This document shows, piece after piece, positions 10,036 to 22,130 of a DNA stretch of 64,000 nucleotides. A program made the position numbers and the translations under genes. The first letter of the stretch is position 1; the number at the start of each line of letters is the position of its first letter. Under the pieces are notes generated by a model. The model worked only from the letters and a program-made list of their open reading frames with translations. It had not been told where the DNA came from and searched no databases. This DNA comes from Protula sp. h YS-2021 (Eukaryota > Annelida > Polychaeta > Sabellida > Serpulidae): NCBI GenBank assembly GCA_949752745.1, contig OX457034.1:848493-912492 (forward strand). The letters run 5' to 3'.

Positions 10036-11540
10036 TCGCTACGCCTTCAGCTTGAGAGTTTAAACAGTGAATCTCCTCCCCATCACAAACGACCTTCACC
10101 TTTAGATGCACCAAATACTTTCTTCCCTTCCCATCTGCTTAGGGCAGAAATAGGGAAACTTCAAAATGATCAAAACGAAACAATTTAGCGAAAGATACGC
10201 TTAAAGCTGATGAGCATTGTCAGTTACGAAAAGGAAATCAATGTTTTTTGCATTCGCGCTAACACCAGAGAAAAAAACTGATGCCATACTGAGCTGTGAA
10301 CAGAAATCAAAGGGTCCTATTCAATGTTGTCGTACAGGTGTAGTAAAACTTAGCTTCTACCGTGGACCTCCCCCCCCCCCCCCCCCGGATCCCCCAAACC
10401 ATCCTCACCCCCCCCCCCCAAACCCCTCAGAATAGCCTCCTGGAAAGCCTTAGAGCTGTGAATAGAAATCAAAGCGTCCATGTCAATGTTGCTATTCAGG
10501 TCTATGGCGACTTAAGCTTCTACCGTGGAACCCAACCTCCCTTCCCTTCCCCCCTTCCCCAAGCAAACCCCCAACCCCTCCGAAACAGCCCCCTGGAAAC
10601 CCCTCCCCCGAACAGCCCCCTGGAAACCCCTCCCCGGAACATCCCCTCCCCTCATGGCATGTTTACGACTGAAACCAGTTGATGGTTGTGATCAATCATG
10701 TCGGCATTGCTTAAGATAAAAAAAATCTTTCGGAATTTCCGTCACGCATTTCTCACTTTTGTTTGTTTTGTTTTTTTCGGTAGAGGTTTTTTAAGTAATT
10801 GGAAAGTGAAAGGTCTCTCTCTCTCTCTCTCATACTTACATTATAACTACGGTTGGGAATGTGATGGTAATTTTACAGGAAAGTACAACTCACGCAGAAG
10901 AATTTCAATTCAGCCATAATTACATTGTAATTCTACAGGCTAATTGTCACTGAGGAGTGTATCCTTACGTTACATACTATCTTTTTAAACTATGCGCGGG
11001 GAGGGGAATGCTCCTCTGAGGGAAGGGTGGGGGGGGGGTATTTTGAAAAGGTTTCCGTGGGTGATATCCTGGGTGAAGGGGGAGGGAGTTTTAAAATCCA
11101 TATTTGGTTATTTATGTCTGTTTGTGTAGAATCTAGCGGATCAGACAGTTAGAATCTCGAGGCTTTGTCTTCGAGCTGTTACTCAGAATTATGCGGGTCA
11201 GACAGTGTGACTATCAGCCCCACTCAAGGTTTAATCCCACAAAATTTGAAGCTGATCCGACGTTTCGATTTTTAGTTACAGCGATGACGCATTTTTTCAC
11301 GTTTCGTCGCCACATGACACCATGCGTTGTCCAATGTGCGCGAAAAACTCACTTCATTTTAAAACTTATGATAGTTTCCATTCCACCTTTGTCCACTTTT
11401 AAGACTGGAACAAAGTACCTGTTTCTTCCAGTGGTTTTCTTCACCTTGGAAGAAACCTGCCAACCTTGATCACGGGAGATGTTTTTTTTTGTTTCTATGT
11501 AACTTCTTTTTCAGCAAAGCATATTTCATTTTGAGGGCAT
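10036..11540. other. Non-coding stretch with a local duplication
   Basis: No gene recognised. Blocks at about 10293-10370 and 10454-10530 are near copies (AGAAATCAAAG ... CTTCTACCGTGGA), each followed by C-rich simple sequence. A (TC)n run lies at about 10815-10830. Confidence 0.5.
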
Positions 11541-11541
11541 T

Positions 11542-12330
11542 ATTAAAGATTCTCGGTCCCCTGTTATTCTTAATATACATGAACGACATTGAAAATGAGA
11601 GAACGTAAAAAATCCGCCTTTTTGCCGACGAGAGTGCCATCTAACGCAAAAAATGATCTACGCACGACCCCTTACATCTACAAAACGACTTATTTAAACT
11701 TCAGGAATGTACAAATAAACGGCAAATGAAAAAGTGCAAAATAATTCGATTTACCAAAGGAACAAAATACAAGTAAGTATTTGTGAAACACGAGCAGGCC
11801 CAACCGCCCCCAAATTCATAGGGGTATAAAGCGATGACGGACAGACGGACGGACGCCCCAAACTTATAGGCCCCAATCCGAAGGGTTGGGGCCTAAAAAA
11901 AACAAAACAGTCCTGTTATATTGCATAAAGCAGCCTTCATCAGACCCAAAGTCCCTCGGACAAATATCTCGGGAATATTTTGGACAACAAACTTACCTTC
12001 AACGAGCATATTGATAACATAACTAAAAGGGAATCAAATCTGTTAAACCTATGCGTACGAAAACTCAAACCCTGTAACACAAAGGCCAAGGAAACTGCAT
12101 ATAAATCAGTCGCTAGACCTTACGTGGAATATGCCTCATCTGCATGGAGTCCGACCAAATTGAACGTGTAAAAAAACGGGCTGCACGACTTGTTCTGGGA
12201 GAATACAACTACAGGCCGGATTCAAACTTATCCTAAAAAACTCTGCAACATATCGATGCCTCTCTATGTGCTTTCTTCCCCTCACCACCCAACTGGATAT
12301 CTCAAATTATCCCCAAAAAAACTTTTGTAT
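11542..12330 (+). pseudogene. Decayed non-LTR (Jockey/CR1-like) reverse transcriptase fragment
   Basis: In shifting plus-strand frames the sequence reads like the C-terminal half of a LINE reverse transcriptase. First comes a degraded PLLFLIYMNDIE region with a damaged FADD box (LFADESAI). From about 11955 comes YLGNILDNKLTFNEHID and then KETAYKSVARPYVEYASSAW. The last stretch, KKRAARLVLGEYNY, is frame-shifted and has stops. A foreign block at about 11775-11910 (GACGGACAGACGGACGGACG) splits the two halves. Several stops and frameshifts make it inactive. Confidence 0.8.
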
Positions 12331-12359
12331 TGAGATTACAAAAAAGCAAGGAAAAACTT

Positions 12360-12760
12360 AAATTTAAATGGGTGTACATATAAATTTATGTCTAATTCTC
12401 CATCTATCAATTATTTGAGGATACATTTTACGGATAATATAAAACCCCTTTATTTAAATTTTTGGTTACATGACTTTAGTCACATGACATTTGAAGGGAG
12501 GGACTTGAAAAAACATTTTATACGTGAGTGCCGAAGTTATTTTTCTCCGTTTTTTTTTTTTTTTTTTTTTTTTTTTTTGAAGAAGAAGAAGAAGAAATAA
12601 AAGATACACATCCCATTAAAAATTGTGCCTGATTTACAAAAATGGTACACAGGGGGCGTGAACTTTCTGTGAACGTTTGAATAACAGGGACTGCTATGTT
12701 GGATTGACGTCTCAGATCAAATGAAGTTGATCCATATTAGCGGAACAATGGACGGCGTGA
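12360..12760 (+). repeat. Dispersed repeat, probable LINE 3' tail (copy 1)
   Basis: Sequence around GTCACATGACATTTGAAG, a long T tract, and CCCATTAAAAATTGTGCCTG recurs inverted at 14640-15060 and in part at 33300-33540. Its position directly after the LINE fragment suggests a 3' untranslated tail, which is inference. Confidence 0.6.
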
Positions 12761-14230
12761 CAGCACTGGCAGAGAGACATACCGATAAAATGAAGGGAAC
12801 AGCTGATTCGGAGTTGGGTCACAGTCAGTTCCGAAAAAAATGTGTAAAATTACGGTCAGGCAATACATTTTTCAGAAAACAAAAATAAAATCAGCTGCTG
12901 GATTTGGCGAATATACAGCCTTTTCTGCTAGCTTCTGTCTTCTTATTTTCTGCTAGATTCCGTTTTCCTGGAGTTAATTGCTTGCTGGGCGATAATAGAT
13001 ACACTTGTGTAAAACATTTTGACAATAAATTGAAAAAGTCTTTTGAGTGCTTACGGTCCTCACTTGTAAAATTATACGCTCTCCATTTATAATGACCAGT
13101 GGACTATCCGAGAGAGCTGATTTTAATGACGTGTTCTCTTGTTCAACGTTTACTGTTTACGCTGGTCCAGGGCAAATTTGTTTTTAGTTATCTTGATTTC
13201 TCGAAGACAGTTTCTGCCAAACAAATACCATACTTTTTTTAAGACAGAAAAATCGTTATTGCATAAAATTATATTCCACTGCTCCCTAGATCCGCTCAGT
13301 GTGTAAGCAATAAAAAGATGTCAGGAAATCCTTTCCTTCATTTCTTTACATACGTAATCTTATTCATAGGGAAAACATCACGCAGGTTTTAATAAGCCTG
13401 CCTATGCATATTTTAATTCAGTAATGACAATAGTACATGACTCACACAGTACCTAACCTCTCAAATAAATGGGTATAAAAATTAAACTAAAAAATGGCTT
13501 GAAAAAGGGCTCCAATTCCTGTCCGACAACACACATCGTTTGAGTAGCAGCCTGAATGCTGGCGTTGAAGGTCAAGTCAAAGGTCACGTAGCCATTGTAT
13601 CCAATGAACTGTCAGCGATAGGACGATTTATTTAGAAATTGGTGAGAGATTTTCGAAACTTTGGTCTTGAAAGACGATAAGTAGTTACTTCGATGGCCCG
13701 TGTCACGATAATGCCTTATAAACAGTGGAATTGAAGCACCAGCCTGTATCGTGCCTATGGCTTGGTTGCGACAGTGGTATGCGGGCATCTTAATTTGTGC
13801 TCTTTCTCACTGAACAGATACGTACACAACTGTTATTTAATGCGGGTTGGTTGTGTTTAAGAAAAGTTACTAAAAAAAACTTCAAAAAGAAGCACCCACA
13901 GTGATTAATGCTCCACTTATTCAAACCTAACCTTCTGGGTTAGAGACCAGAAATATTGTTGCCACACTTTCCCTAAAATACACAATAAAATATGTGTGGA
14001 TTTGTTTTTTTTTCTTTTTTGCAGGATTTTCTCGTTTTCTTATGCAGATGAAAGTAGAAAGTTAGGAGGCATGACTTCGAATTTGGTTCTTACAAGTCAT
14101 TCCCTTAACAAAGGGTAATCTTGATACATATGAAAAAAGGGTTGGACAAGCAGTTAAAGTATTTAGCGAAAATTACAGATAATACTAATAAAATAATCAT
14201 GCCTAGTAATTACACATTATATAATAACGA
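12760..14230. other. AT-rich spacer, no gene seen
   Basis: No recognisable exon, RNA gene or tandem array. Only short unrelated open frames are present. Confidence 0.4.
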
Positions 14231-14639
14231 TTTCGTATTTTTGTGCTAAAGCCGAGAAAACGATACAATAGATCGAAGAGGTTGGCTTTTGATCAACAAC
14301 GCTGGCAGCTTCGGTGGAGTATGTATGCGTGTAGCCTTTTCTTAGAAGCAGGCGCCTTGAGTACCAAAAGAGATATTATGGCATCTGGCGAAGGAACTTT
14401 AACAGAAATATTCACGCTATCACCAGAGAGGAAACGAAAACTCGATGTTTGTTATTGTCAAATAATTTCATGAAACATTTCTTGCAACTGCGTGCTATTT
14501 TCTGTGGTTTCTCTGTTAACTGACCTCTCACAAGACCCTAGCTCCGAGTAGCTCTGACTTGTATAACATCGTGTATCTCTCTGTCAGAGCTACGAAGCCT
14601 TCCATTGCTCCACTAATAGGGGTCAATTTCATATATTCT

Positions 14640-15060
14640 GAGGCACGAATCCTGCATACCAGCCCCTATTATTCAAACATCTACAGAAAGTTCATGCCCA
14701 ATAATGCCCTTTTGTAAAACAGGCACAGTTTCTAGTGAGCTGTATATCTTTTATTTGTTCATAAAAGTGCAGAAAAGTTAGCTTCCGCACCCATCTGTCA
14801 AATGTTTGTTTACATTCTGGCCTTTAAATGTCACGTGACCAAAGTCAAGGGACCGAAAATTTAAATAAAGGGATTGTAGTTTATTTGTAAAATATATACT
14901 AAAATATTTGATAGATGCAGAATGACGTATAAATTTATTTTGTACACCCACAATGTTTGACTTTTTATTTTTACGTTCTTTTTCAAATATAAATTTAAAA
15001 GTTTTTTGGTGGATAATTGCAAAAATTATTGTTAATATTTCACGTAATAAAGTATGCTCC
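14640..15060 (-). repeat. Dispersed repeat, probable LINE 3' tail (copy 2, inverted)
   Basis: The reverse complement matches the 12360-12760 copy through GTCACGTGACCAAAGTC, AAACATTTGACAG and AACAGGCACAG. Small frames across it are part of the repeat and not genes. Confidence 0.6.
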
Positions 15061-15368
15061 CAGTATACAAACAAATGTCAATAACTGCGGGAGATTTGGG
15101 GTTATTTCCGTATTATTTTCTTTTAACGAAAGCGTAACACAGAAGTTGTATATGATTACCGTTGTACTTTGAGGGCCCTTAGCAAATGCCAATAAAAACT
15201 TATGGGTAGTTGAATCTCGTACAAAGTAGCCACAGGGGTGCCTCAAAGCGAGCGCAGTTGACTTGCTTATCGTTATATAGCGATGCTTTGAAGCGGTGCC
15301 TGGAAACTTTTTAGCGTTAGCGCACCGCTTCTTGGAGCTAACAAGACCCACCAGACGTATCTGTTACG

Positions 15369-15720
15369 TATAAGCCCAATCTAACTTTGGGTGTTTCGAA
15401 TAAAAGGCGCAAAATCGTGAATTTCGACTGCAAATGAACCGGTTGAAAAATTAAAGAAATGATAGAAGAAATGTGGCAAAACAGCTCATTCTCTCAGTAT
15501 AAAAGAAATTAAAACCTAAAACTATTTGTTAAAACTTCTACTAAATTTTTAAAATAGCATACCGGTTTTTAAAGAACACAACTGCTCTTTGCTGCAGAGA
15601 AATAAGACATTAATACGCAATAGCTATCATTTGGTTCATTGTTACCCAATCAATTTGTGTTCAAAATGCACAGTTTTTGTGCATTTTTTCCGAACACCCA
15701 AAGTGTGATTTGGCTTATAA
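15369..15720. mobile_element. MITE-like element, ATAAGCCAAATCACACTTT family (copy 2)
   Basis: A 352-base element with the clearest termini of the family. The left end is TATAAGCCCAATCTAACTTT then GGGTGTTTCG. The right end is CGAACACCCAAAG then TGTGATTTGGCTTATA. That makes a terminal inverted repeat of about 28 bases with a few mismatches. Confidence 0.8.
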
Positions 15721-16714
15721 ACACAGCGGATGAATATTCTAATAAGTAGTTCCTATCTTTCATGAGTACTATTTTCGTTCACAAATAGACGGGCAAGTCA
15801 CAAACACTAGTACTCCCTCTCACCCAGATAAAGCGGGGCATCATGTGAGTAAATAATGCTGCAAACCTGAACAAAACAACCAATGCTGCCTGATAATAGC
15901 ATGTGGTGAAAACCAAGATCAGCTTGGAATCTTTATTATATTATAGTGAACTGAGCTGGTGATCAATAAATTTATCACAAGAATGCGAAAAAAATAACAA
16001 TAAAAGACCAACAATTATTTTGTTAAATTGGCCCGTTAATGAGATCAGTGCTTAGTAAATTTCGAGCTGGCCCAACGGAATCTGGATCGAAGTTGAGATG
16101 GCCCTGGGCTATCGGGCCACCGTTAATTTCGTATCCTAAAGATATGTACATCATGCACGTGTACGCACTGTGGGGAAAGGAGTGCGTATATGTGTGCATT
16201 TTTGTGATTTTTAAAAGCTGTTACCGCTAATGGTGCCTTAGGGGTAACATTTGAGTGCTTTTGTAACTTGATTTCTGTAGTACATCTTTTGTTGTGCCAG
16301 ATAATTCGACCCCAGCTAATGCAGAACATAGCGACTATGTTAATTTGGCGAGTCTCAATGTCTGAGAGCGGCACTTGTGAGAGCGGCAGTTGTCCTGTAC
16401 CCCTGAACACCAATACTCAAAGATTTGTGTTTTTCTACCAATCGAAAAAGGCATCTTTATGACCTTAAACCTGTCAAAATGGTTTTTTTTTTCACGAATT
16501 AAATATAAAATCCAACCGGTGGTTTTGTTATAAGAAATTGAATTGGGCAGGCAAAAAGAAAACAGATTTGCTGGAAGTGGTGCTGGCAGCATTCGTGGTG
16601 GTTTTAACATTCTGAAAGTTAGCCTTATTTACCAGGTTTTTATGAGCCGGCAGTTTTGTTATTTTGTGACGTCACAGGGAAACCTGTCAACGTTGTATAT
16701 TTTCTTTTTTCGAG

Positions 16715-19700
16715 GAGGATGGATTCAAAACGCCTGCGACTCCTGATATACCAGTGACGTCACTGCACCATAAGAAGCCAACACCTCCAGAATTGGCCTC
16801 TTGCCTGTCTTACTTTACAACTAATGACAACGAAGGTATTTGTTTTATATAAGAAACACTTTATAAATAGTGCAAACTGAACCCAAATTTTGATTGACGT
16901 ATATATGATGGACAAGGCAGGTTTATGTGTCCGTTTTCAGTTGAATATATTTTTGATTAAGGATCGCTTTATTTAAAAATATTGTTGTTGTGAAACTAAT
17001 TGCTGCAGTACAAAGATGTAAGCGATCGTGGATTAGCTGCCGTACGGCCGGCACTTTGACGAATTTTACGTAGGAGCCCGTGGGTCAGCACCGTATGCTC
17101 GGCAGTTTGACGTTTGTTTTGTTACTCTGACGCCACCTGAGCACCATCACTTGAGGGTCTTATTTCAATTTTTTTCTGAATAAATGTATTTATGCCGCTT
17201 GTAGTTGCTTGCTACAAGTGGATGTGAGGCTCATTGTATTATGTATTCTTGAATGTATTTATTTTCAAGTGAACTAAACTTGTGATTCGTTTTCTGTTTG
17301 AAGCAGACGGCAATGACTTTCTGTGCAGCAAACTGTTTGGTACGGACGATGATACATTTCCACAAGCTGGCACCGTCGCAGCGATCCCCGGGGACCCCAG
17401 CAGGTATATGTGTCACGAAGAAGCGATAACCGGGGACCCGAGCAGGTATATGTGTCACGAAGGAGTGATTCCCGGGGACCCGAGCAGGTATAGATGTCAC
17501 AAAGAAGCGATCCTCGGTGACCCCAGCAGGTATAAATGTCACAAAGAAGCGATCCCCGGGAACCCCAGCAGGTATATGTATATATGTCACGAAGGAGCGA
17601 TTCCCGGGGACCCCAGCAGGTATAGATGTCACAAAGAAGCGATCCTCGGTGACCCCAGCAGGTATAAATGTCACAAAGAAGCGATCCCCGGGGACCCCAG
17701 CAGGTATAAATGTCACAAAGGAGCGATCCCCGGGGACCCCAGCAGGTATGTCTGTCTTGAAGAGCCGACGGAGTATGCATGGTCGATATGTCGTGTCCAA
17801 ACAGTGTAAAACCCCCAACAGTTCTAGGTCTACGGTCTTTTTCGCACCGTTGAAGGGACTGTGAGGATGTGTTACTGCTTCCCTTCTGCCTTTTTTATGA
17901 TCTCACAAATGTGATTTTTTTCATGCAGGGAAGGTACTGTCGTACGTGCCGAGGATGGGATCTCACTGGTCACAGCACAGGCGGACGATGGCAGCGTCAT
18001 GATCACGGCACGTGCTGAAGAAGGTGGCTTGATGGGCATGGCACGTGCTGAGGACTTGGGCGTGCCCGGCATGTCACGTGACGGCGCACTGACACCCGAC
18101 GCTAAGAGTCGCTCCCAGAACTCCCAGGATTCCAGCAACTCGAGCAACCCAGGTAGTGACGGTTAGTTCAGTTGGTTGGTTGGAGTGCTGATCTAGTAAA
18201 AGCGTCCGGTGGGAAAATTAGGAGATATCCGGACTCAAACCTTACAAAATAGTGTCCGGTGGGAAAATTAGGAGACATGCGGGTCCTAAACGTTACAAAA
18301 TAGTGCCCAGTGAGAAAATTAGGAGACATGCGGGTCCTAAGCCTTACAAAATAGTGTCCGGTGGGAAAATTAGGATACATGCGGGTCCTAAACATTACAA
18401 AATAGTGTCCGGTGGGAAAATTAGGTGACAAAGAATAAGACAAATCTTGCAAGAGGAAGAAAAAAATACGTACATCTGTAAACAAAAAATTTGTCTGCAG
18501 AAAGCGAAGTAACAATACCGGATGACGAAAGCGGAAGTGACGTAGAGCCCGCCAGGAGTGTCTCTGACGTCATAAAATGTGAGTTTTAAGTGTGATCCGT
18601 ATTTTAATTTAATTACTACACTTTAGTTATCAGTTACCTGTAACGGTGAAAGGTTGAGCAGAAAATTGGTTTTCTTGTCTGAGGTTATATTCGGATGTGT
18701 AAAATAAAAATTCAAAATTTTTCACGCTTGGGCGTACCGGCTTTATTGAATTTGTACCAAATATTAACAATAAGGGTTAAATTTTAAATTTACCCCAACA
18801 AACGTTGTTGTTGTTGTTTATTGGTTTGTTTGTTTTTTGTTTTTTTTTTTTGTTTTTTTGTTTTTTTTTACATTTCATTTCAATTTAAAAAAGATTAAAA
18901 AGAGACTGGAGAAAGCTATACATTCTACCGATTATCATTCAACTGCAAACGTTGGCTATTTCAAACTGCTGATGATTCGTGTACGGCTGTATGTGATCAC
19001 ACGATTCTCTCGGTGCGTTCTCCCATAGCAACCACTAGGCAATCGAGCATTCCTCCATAGCAACCCCTAGGCAATCGATCTCCGATTTAGTTGGAAGGTG
19101 CCCATAGTGAAACAGTCCTCCATAGCAACCACTAGGCAATCGAGCGTTCCTCCATAGCAACCACTAGACAATCGTGCATTCCTCCATAGCAACCACTAGG
19201 CAATCGTGCATTCCTCCATAGCAACCACTAGACAATCGTGCATTCCTCCATAGCAACCACTAGGCAATCGAGCGTTCCTCCATAGCAACCACTAGGCAAT
19301 CGATCTCCGATTTAGTTGGAAGGCGCCCACAGTGAAACATTCTTCCATAGCAACCACTAGGCAATCGAGCGTTCCTCCATAGCAACAACGAGGCAATCGA
19401 TCTCCGATTTAGTTGGAAGGCGCCCACAGTGAAACATTCCTCCATAGCAACCACTAGGCAATCGAGCGTGCCTCCATAGCAACCCCTAGGCAATCGATCT
19501 ACGATTTAGTTGGAAGGCGCCCACAGTGAAACATTCCTCCATAGCAACCACTAGGCAATCGAGCGTTCCTCCATAGCAACCACGAGGCAATCGATCTCTG
19601 ATTTAGAGTCAAGGCGCACACAGTTAAGCGCTCCTCCATAGCAACCACTAGGCAATCGAGCGTTCCTCCATAGCAACCACTAGGCAATCGAGCGTTCCTC

Positions 19701-21582
19701 CATAGCAACCACTAGGCAATCGTGCATTCCTCCATAGCAATCACTACGCAATTGATCTCCGATTTAGTGCCAACACACTCACAGTAAAGCGTTCCTCCAT
19801 AGCAACCACTAGGCATTCGAGCGTTCCTCCATAGCAACCACTAGACAATCGATCTCCTATTTAGCGCCCACAATAAAGCACCCGTCATTATTTACATGCG
19901 TTTGTGTTTACGTTGCTGATGCTCTGATTCTTCTCCTCACCGTCAGCGATGGAGTACAGGGTGAAGCAAGTCAGTGGCAAGTGGATGACGTCATTCAGGT
20001 AAACTCCTCGATTCCCTCCTTCATTTCACGGTGGCCACAGGTCAGGAATATCTGAAAAGTCAGGAAAAATCAGGAGAAGCACTAAAAATGGCAAAATAGT
20101 CAGAAAAAATCAGGAACAATTATTTCGAAATTAATTATTTTAATTATTTTACTTTTAACTGTCGAAAAAAAAGAGAGTTAACCTTTGTGCGTTACTGACC
20201 TGCAGCTATTCCGTAACGTGTCACTCAGTGAGGGGTCTGTGTCAGTTGGGGTGCATAATGAAGTCGTTATCGCCACCTTCCCCCCCCCCCCCCCCCCAGT
20301 GAGACTTTGGAACAGAACCTGTTCGCATTCTAGGAGTCATCCATAAAACACATATGTTTAGTTGTTTTTTTTTTCTTAATTTCAATTGAAAAAATCCAAG
20401 AGGATGTAATTGAGTGAGGAGTATTATTGGAGTCTGGGAAGTGAACGCCTAAAGTCAAGGTCATGGCCTTGAAAGTGAGGAAAAGTCAGGAAAATGGGCG
20501 TTGAATCGGCCTTATTCCGATATATGAAAAATTGTCAGAATGACAGTTTTTGAAATTCAGTAAAACATTAGCATTTATACAATTTTGTCCGCGTAATGGA
20601 AAACGCCATGTCTGTGCCTATAGGTCTCCGAACATAGAGGTCGGATTGTTTTGAAATTTCCAATAAGGGTATAGCACATATTGAAAGTGTGCAACGTCGT
20701 GTTTTTGTTCCTAATCATGAAAAATGTTTCAAGTTTGGTAAAATGTCTACGTGATTCTGTCGGCTAATGGATCCTGGAATCTGACAAAAAAATCCTTGAA
20801 AATCCTGGAATTCGGAATTCGTAATGATTATTTTCTAATTTATGAAGTATACCTATTTTTCCTGTTTGTATGATTTAAAATATAATGTTCACACACATAA
20901 TCTAATTTTTTGGTTTAGAAGTACAAATAAAACCATTCTTGAAATGTTTTTAGGTTATTGCAAAAATTCTTTAAAATCCTGGAATTTAATTGTAAAATAT
21001 CCTTGAAAATCCTGGAATTTCACCTGTAAATATCCTTGAAAATCCTGGAATTGTACGTCCAAATGTTTTTGAAGATCCTGGAATTTGGCGTCTGGTTTTC
21101 GCTATGAACCCAGAGTTCAGAATCATGCAAATTTGTAAAAATGACAGTATTTTGACATATCGTAAATCTTTGCGTTTTGATATAATTTGGACTGCCAAAT
21201 TGAACGTATCTTCCGGGGTGCGTCTCCAAAATTATTTTCTAATTTCTTTAAAATTTGACGCACAAATAAAACAGATATTGAAAAATTGCCGCAGTGTCCT
21301 TTTTTTAAATATAAAGCTTAGCTTTTGTCAAAATTTAAAAATGTAAAATTTTGATAATTGTGAAAAGCGTAAGGAAAATGGCAGTAGTCTGGCACTTCGC
21401 AAACCGACTTTGGCACAGATTTCAAAGGTCATCCGCGTTACAGCGGGGTTACTATCTCTCTGAGGCTCTAGTTTATTTACTATATTACTATTACTATTAC
21501 TATATTTACTGTATTATTATTTGATTTTGTTGTTCTTCTTCAATAATAATTATAATTACTATTAGTATTATTATTGGTGTTG

Positions 21583-21646
<64 letters not shown>

Positions 21647-21818
21647 GCATTTACGAAGTGTTTGTTGTAGGGAGGCGGAGAAGATGGAGGAGATGTTGCC
21701 GGCGCGCATTGACGCGCTGCTTGACGAGGCGCTGTCGTTGGAGAGGCACCTGCTGCAGCAGAAGGAGGAACACAAGTGTCGCCTGGCCATGCTTGGCAAC
21801 GCCCTACACATGCTGTGA
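16715..21818 (+). CDS. Unrecognised coiled-coil protein, last six exons (5' end not found)
   Basis: Six exons join in consistent phases: 16715-16835, 17304-17403, 17929-18152, 18501-18578, 19947-19998 and 21671-21818 (TGA). They give 240 residues of an incomplete protein. The first exon is rich in TP sites (KTPATPDIP, KPTPPEL). The third has a repeated acidic pattern (VVRAEDG, TARAEEG, MARAEDL). The fourth is acidic (PDDESGSDVEP). The last two form a charged helical, probably coiled-coil, C-terminus (MEYRVKQVSGKWMTSF, then EAEKMEEMLPARIDALLDEA). I do not recognise the family. The TP-rich plus coiled-coil layout would suit a cell-cycle or kinetochore protein, but that is speculation. Exon 2 begins at a tandem NAGNAG acceptor. 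Its donor is multiplied in the following intron. No start codon or promoter was located. Confidence 0.78.
17404..17760 (+). repeat. 42-base minisatellite of copied splice donors
   Basis: Beginning exactly at the donor of the exon ending at 17403, the exon tail GGGGACCCCAGCAG and its donor GTAT recur every 42 bases (one step is 48). Donor copies start at 17446, 17488, 17530, 17572, 17620, 17662, 17704 and 17746. Every step is a multiple of three and the exon frame is open through the whole array to 17806, adding about 14 residues (roughly YMCHEEAIPGDPSR) per unit. Confidence 0.92.
18195..18430. repeat. About 51-base tandem repeat in intron
   Basis: Four to five units of about 50-51 bases containing GTCCGGTGGGAAAATTAGG and GCGGGTCCTAAACGTTAC, between the exons ending at 18152 and starting at 18501. 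I see no splice-site copy in it. Confidence 0.85.
19020..19880. repeat. Minisatellite with CCATAGCAACCACTAGGCAA core
   Basis: More than twenty copies of a 31-32 base unit, interrupted at intervals by a second block containing GATCTCCGATTTAGTTGGAA and CCCACAGTGAAACATTC. This gives a higher-order pattern. It ends about 70 bases before the exon at 19947. Confidence 0.88.
20010..21085. repeat. Degenerate AGTCAGGAAAA / AATCCTGGAATT repeats in intron
   Basis: Loosely repeated AGTCAGGAAAAATCAGG at 20040-20120 and 20430-20510, then about five units containing CCTTGAAAATCCTGGAATT at 20760-21085. The first part begins GGTGGCCACAGGTCAGG, resembling the terminus of the element at 25338. A C run lies at about 20280-20298. 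Confidence 0.55.
21575..21646. repeat. (ATT)n microsatellite
   Basis: About 24 trinucleotide repeats, ending 24 bases before the last exon's acceptor at 21670. It occupies the region where a polypyrimidine tract and branch point would be expected. Confidence 0.9.
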
Positions 21819-22130
21819 CGTCATCCGGGCCTGCGCCGTGTGGCGTCATCCGGGCGTACATCACGTGACGCCATCCGTGCGTACAACATGTGCCGTCATT
21901 CGTGCGTACATCAAGTGACGTCATTCGTGCGTACATCATGTGCCGTCATCCGTGCGTACATCGTGTGACGTCATCCGTGCATACGTCATGTGACGTCATT
22001 CGTATACACATCATGTGATGTTATCCGCGCACAAATGGCGTTACGTCGTTTGTACTCAAATCACGTGACATCTGGCTGCAGATTATATGACGTCATCCAT
22101 GCACAAATCACGTGACGTCATTTGTGCCTA
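21816..22130. repeat. About 25-base array rich in TGACGTCA, starting at a stop codon
   Basis: About twelve imperfect units containing TGACGTCATCCGTGCGTACA. The first unit overlaps the stop codon of the upstream gene (TGA at 21816-21818 is the start of TGACGTCA). Perfect octamers start at 21816, 21916, 21966, 21991, 22088 and 22113. The array would lie in the 3' untranslated region. Confidence 0.85.

Noticed and set aside
14243..14473. A 76-codon plus frame containing MASGEGTLTEIFTLSPERKRK
   Set aside because: Codon use is plausible for a first exon of the downstream gene, but there is no good donor and no phase match that I can demonstrate.
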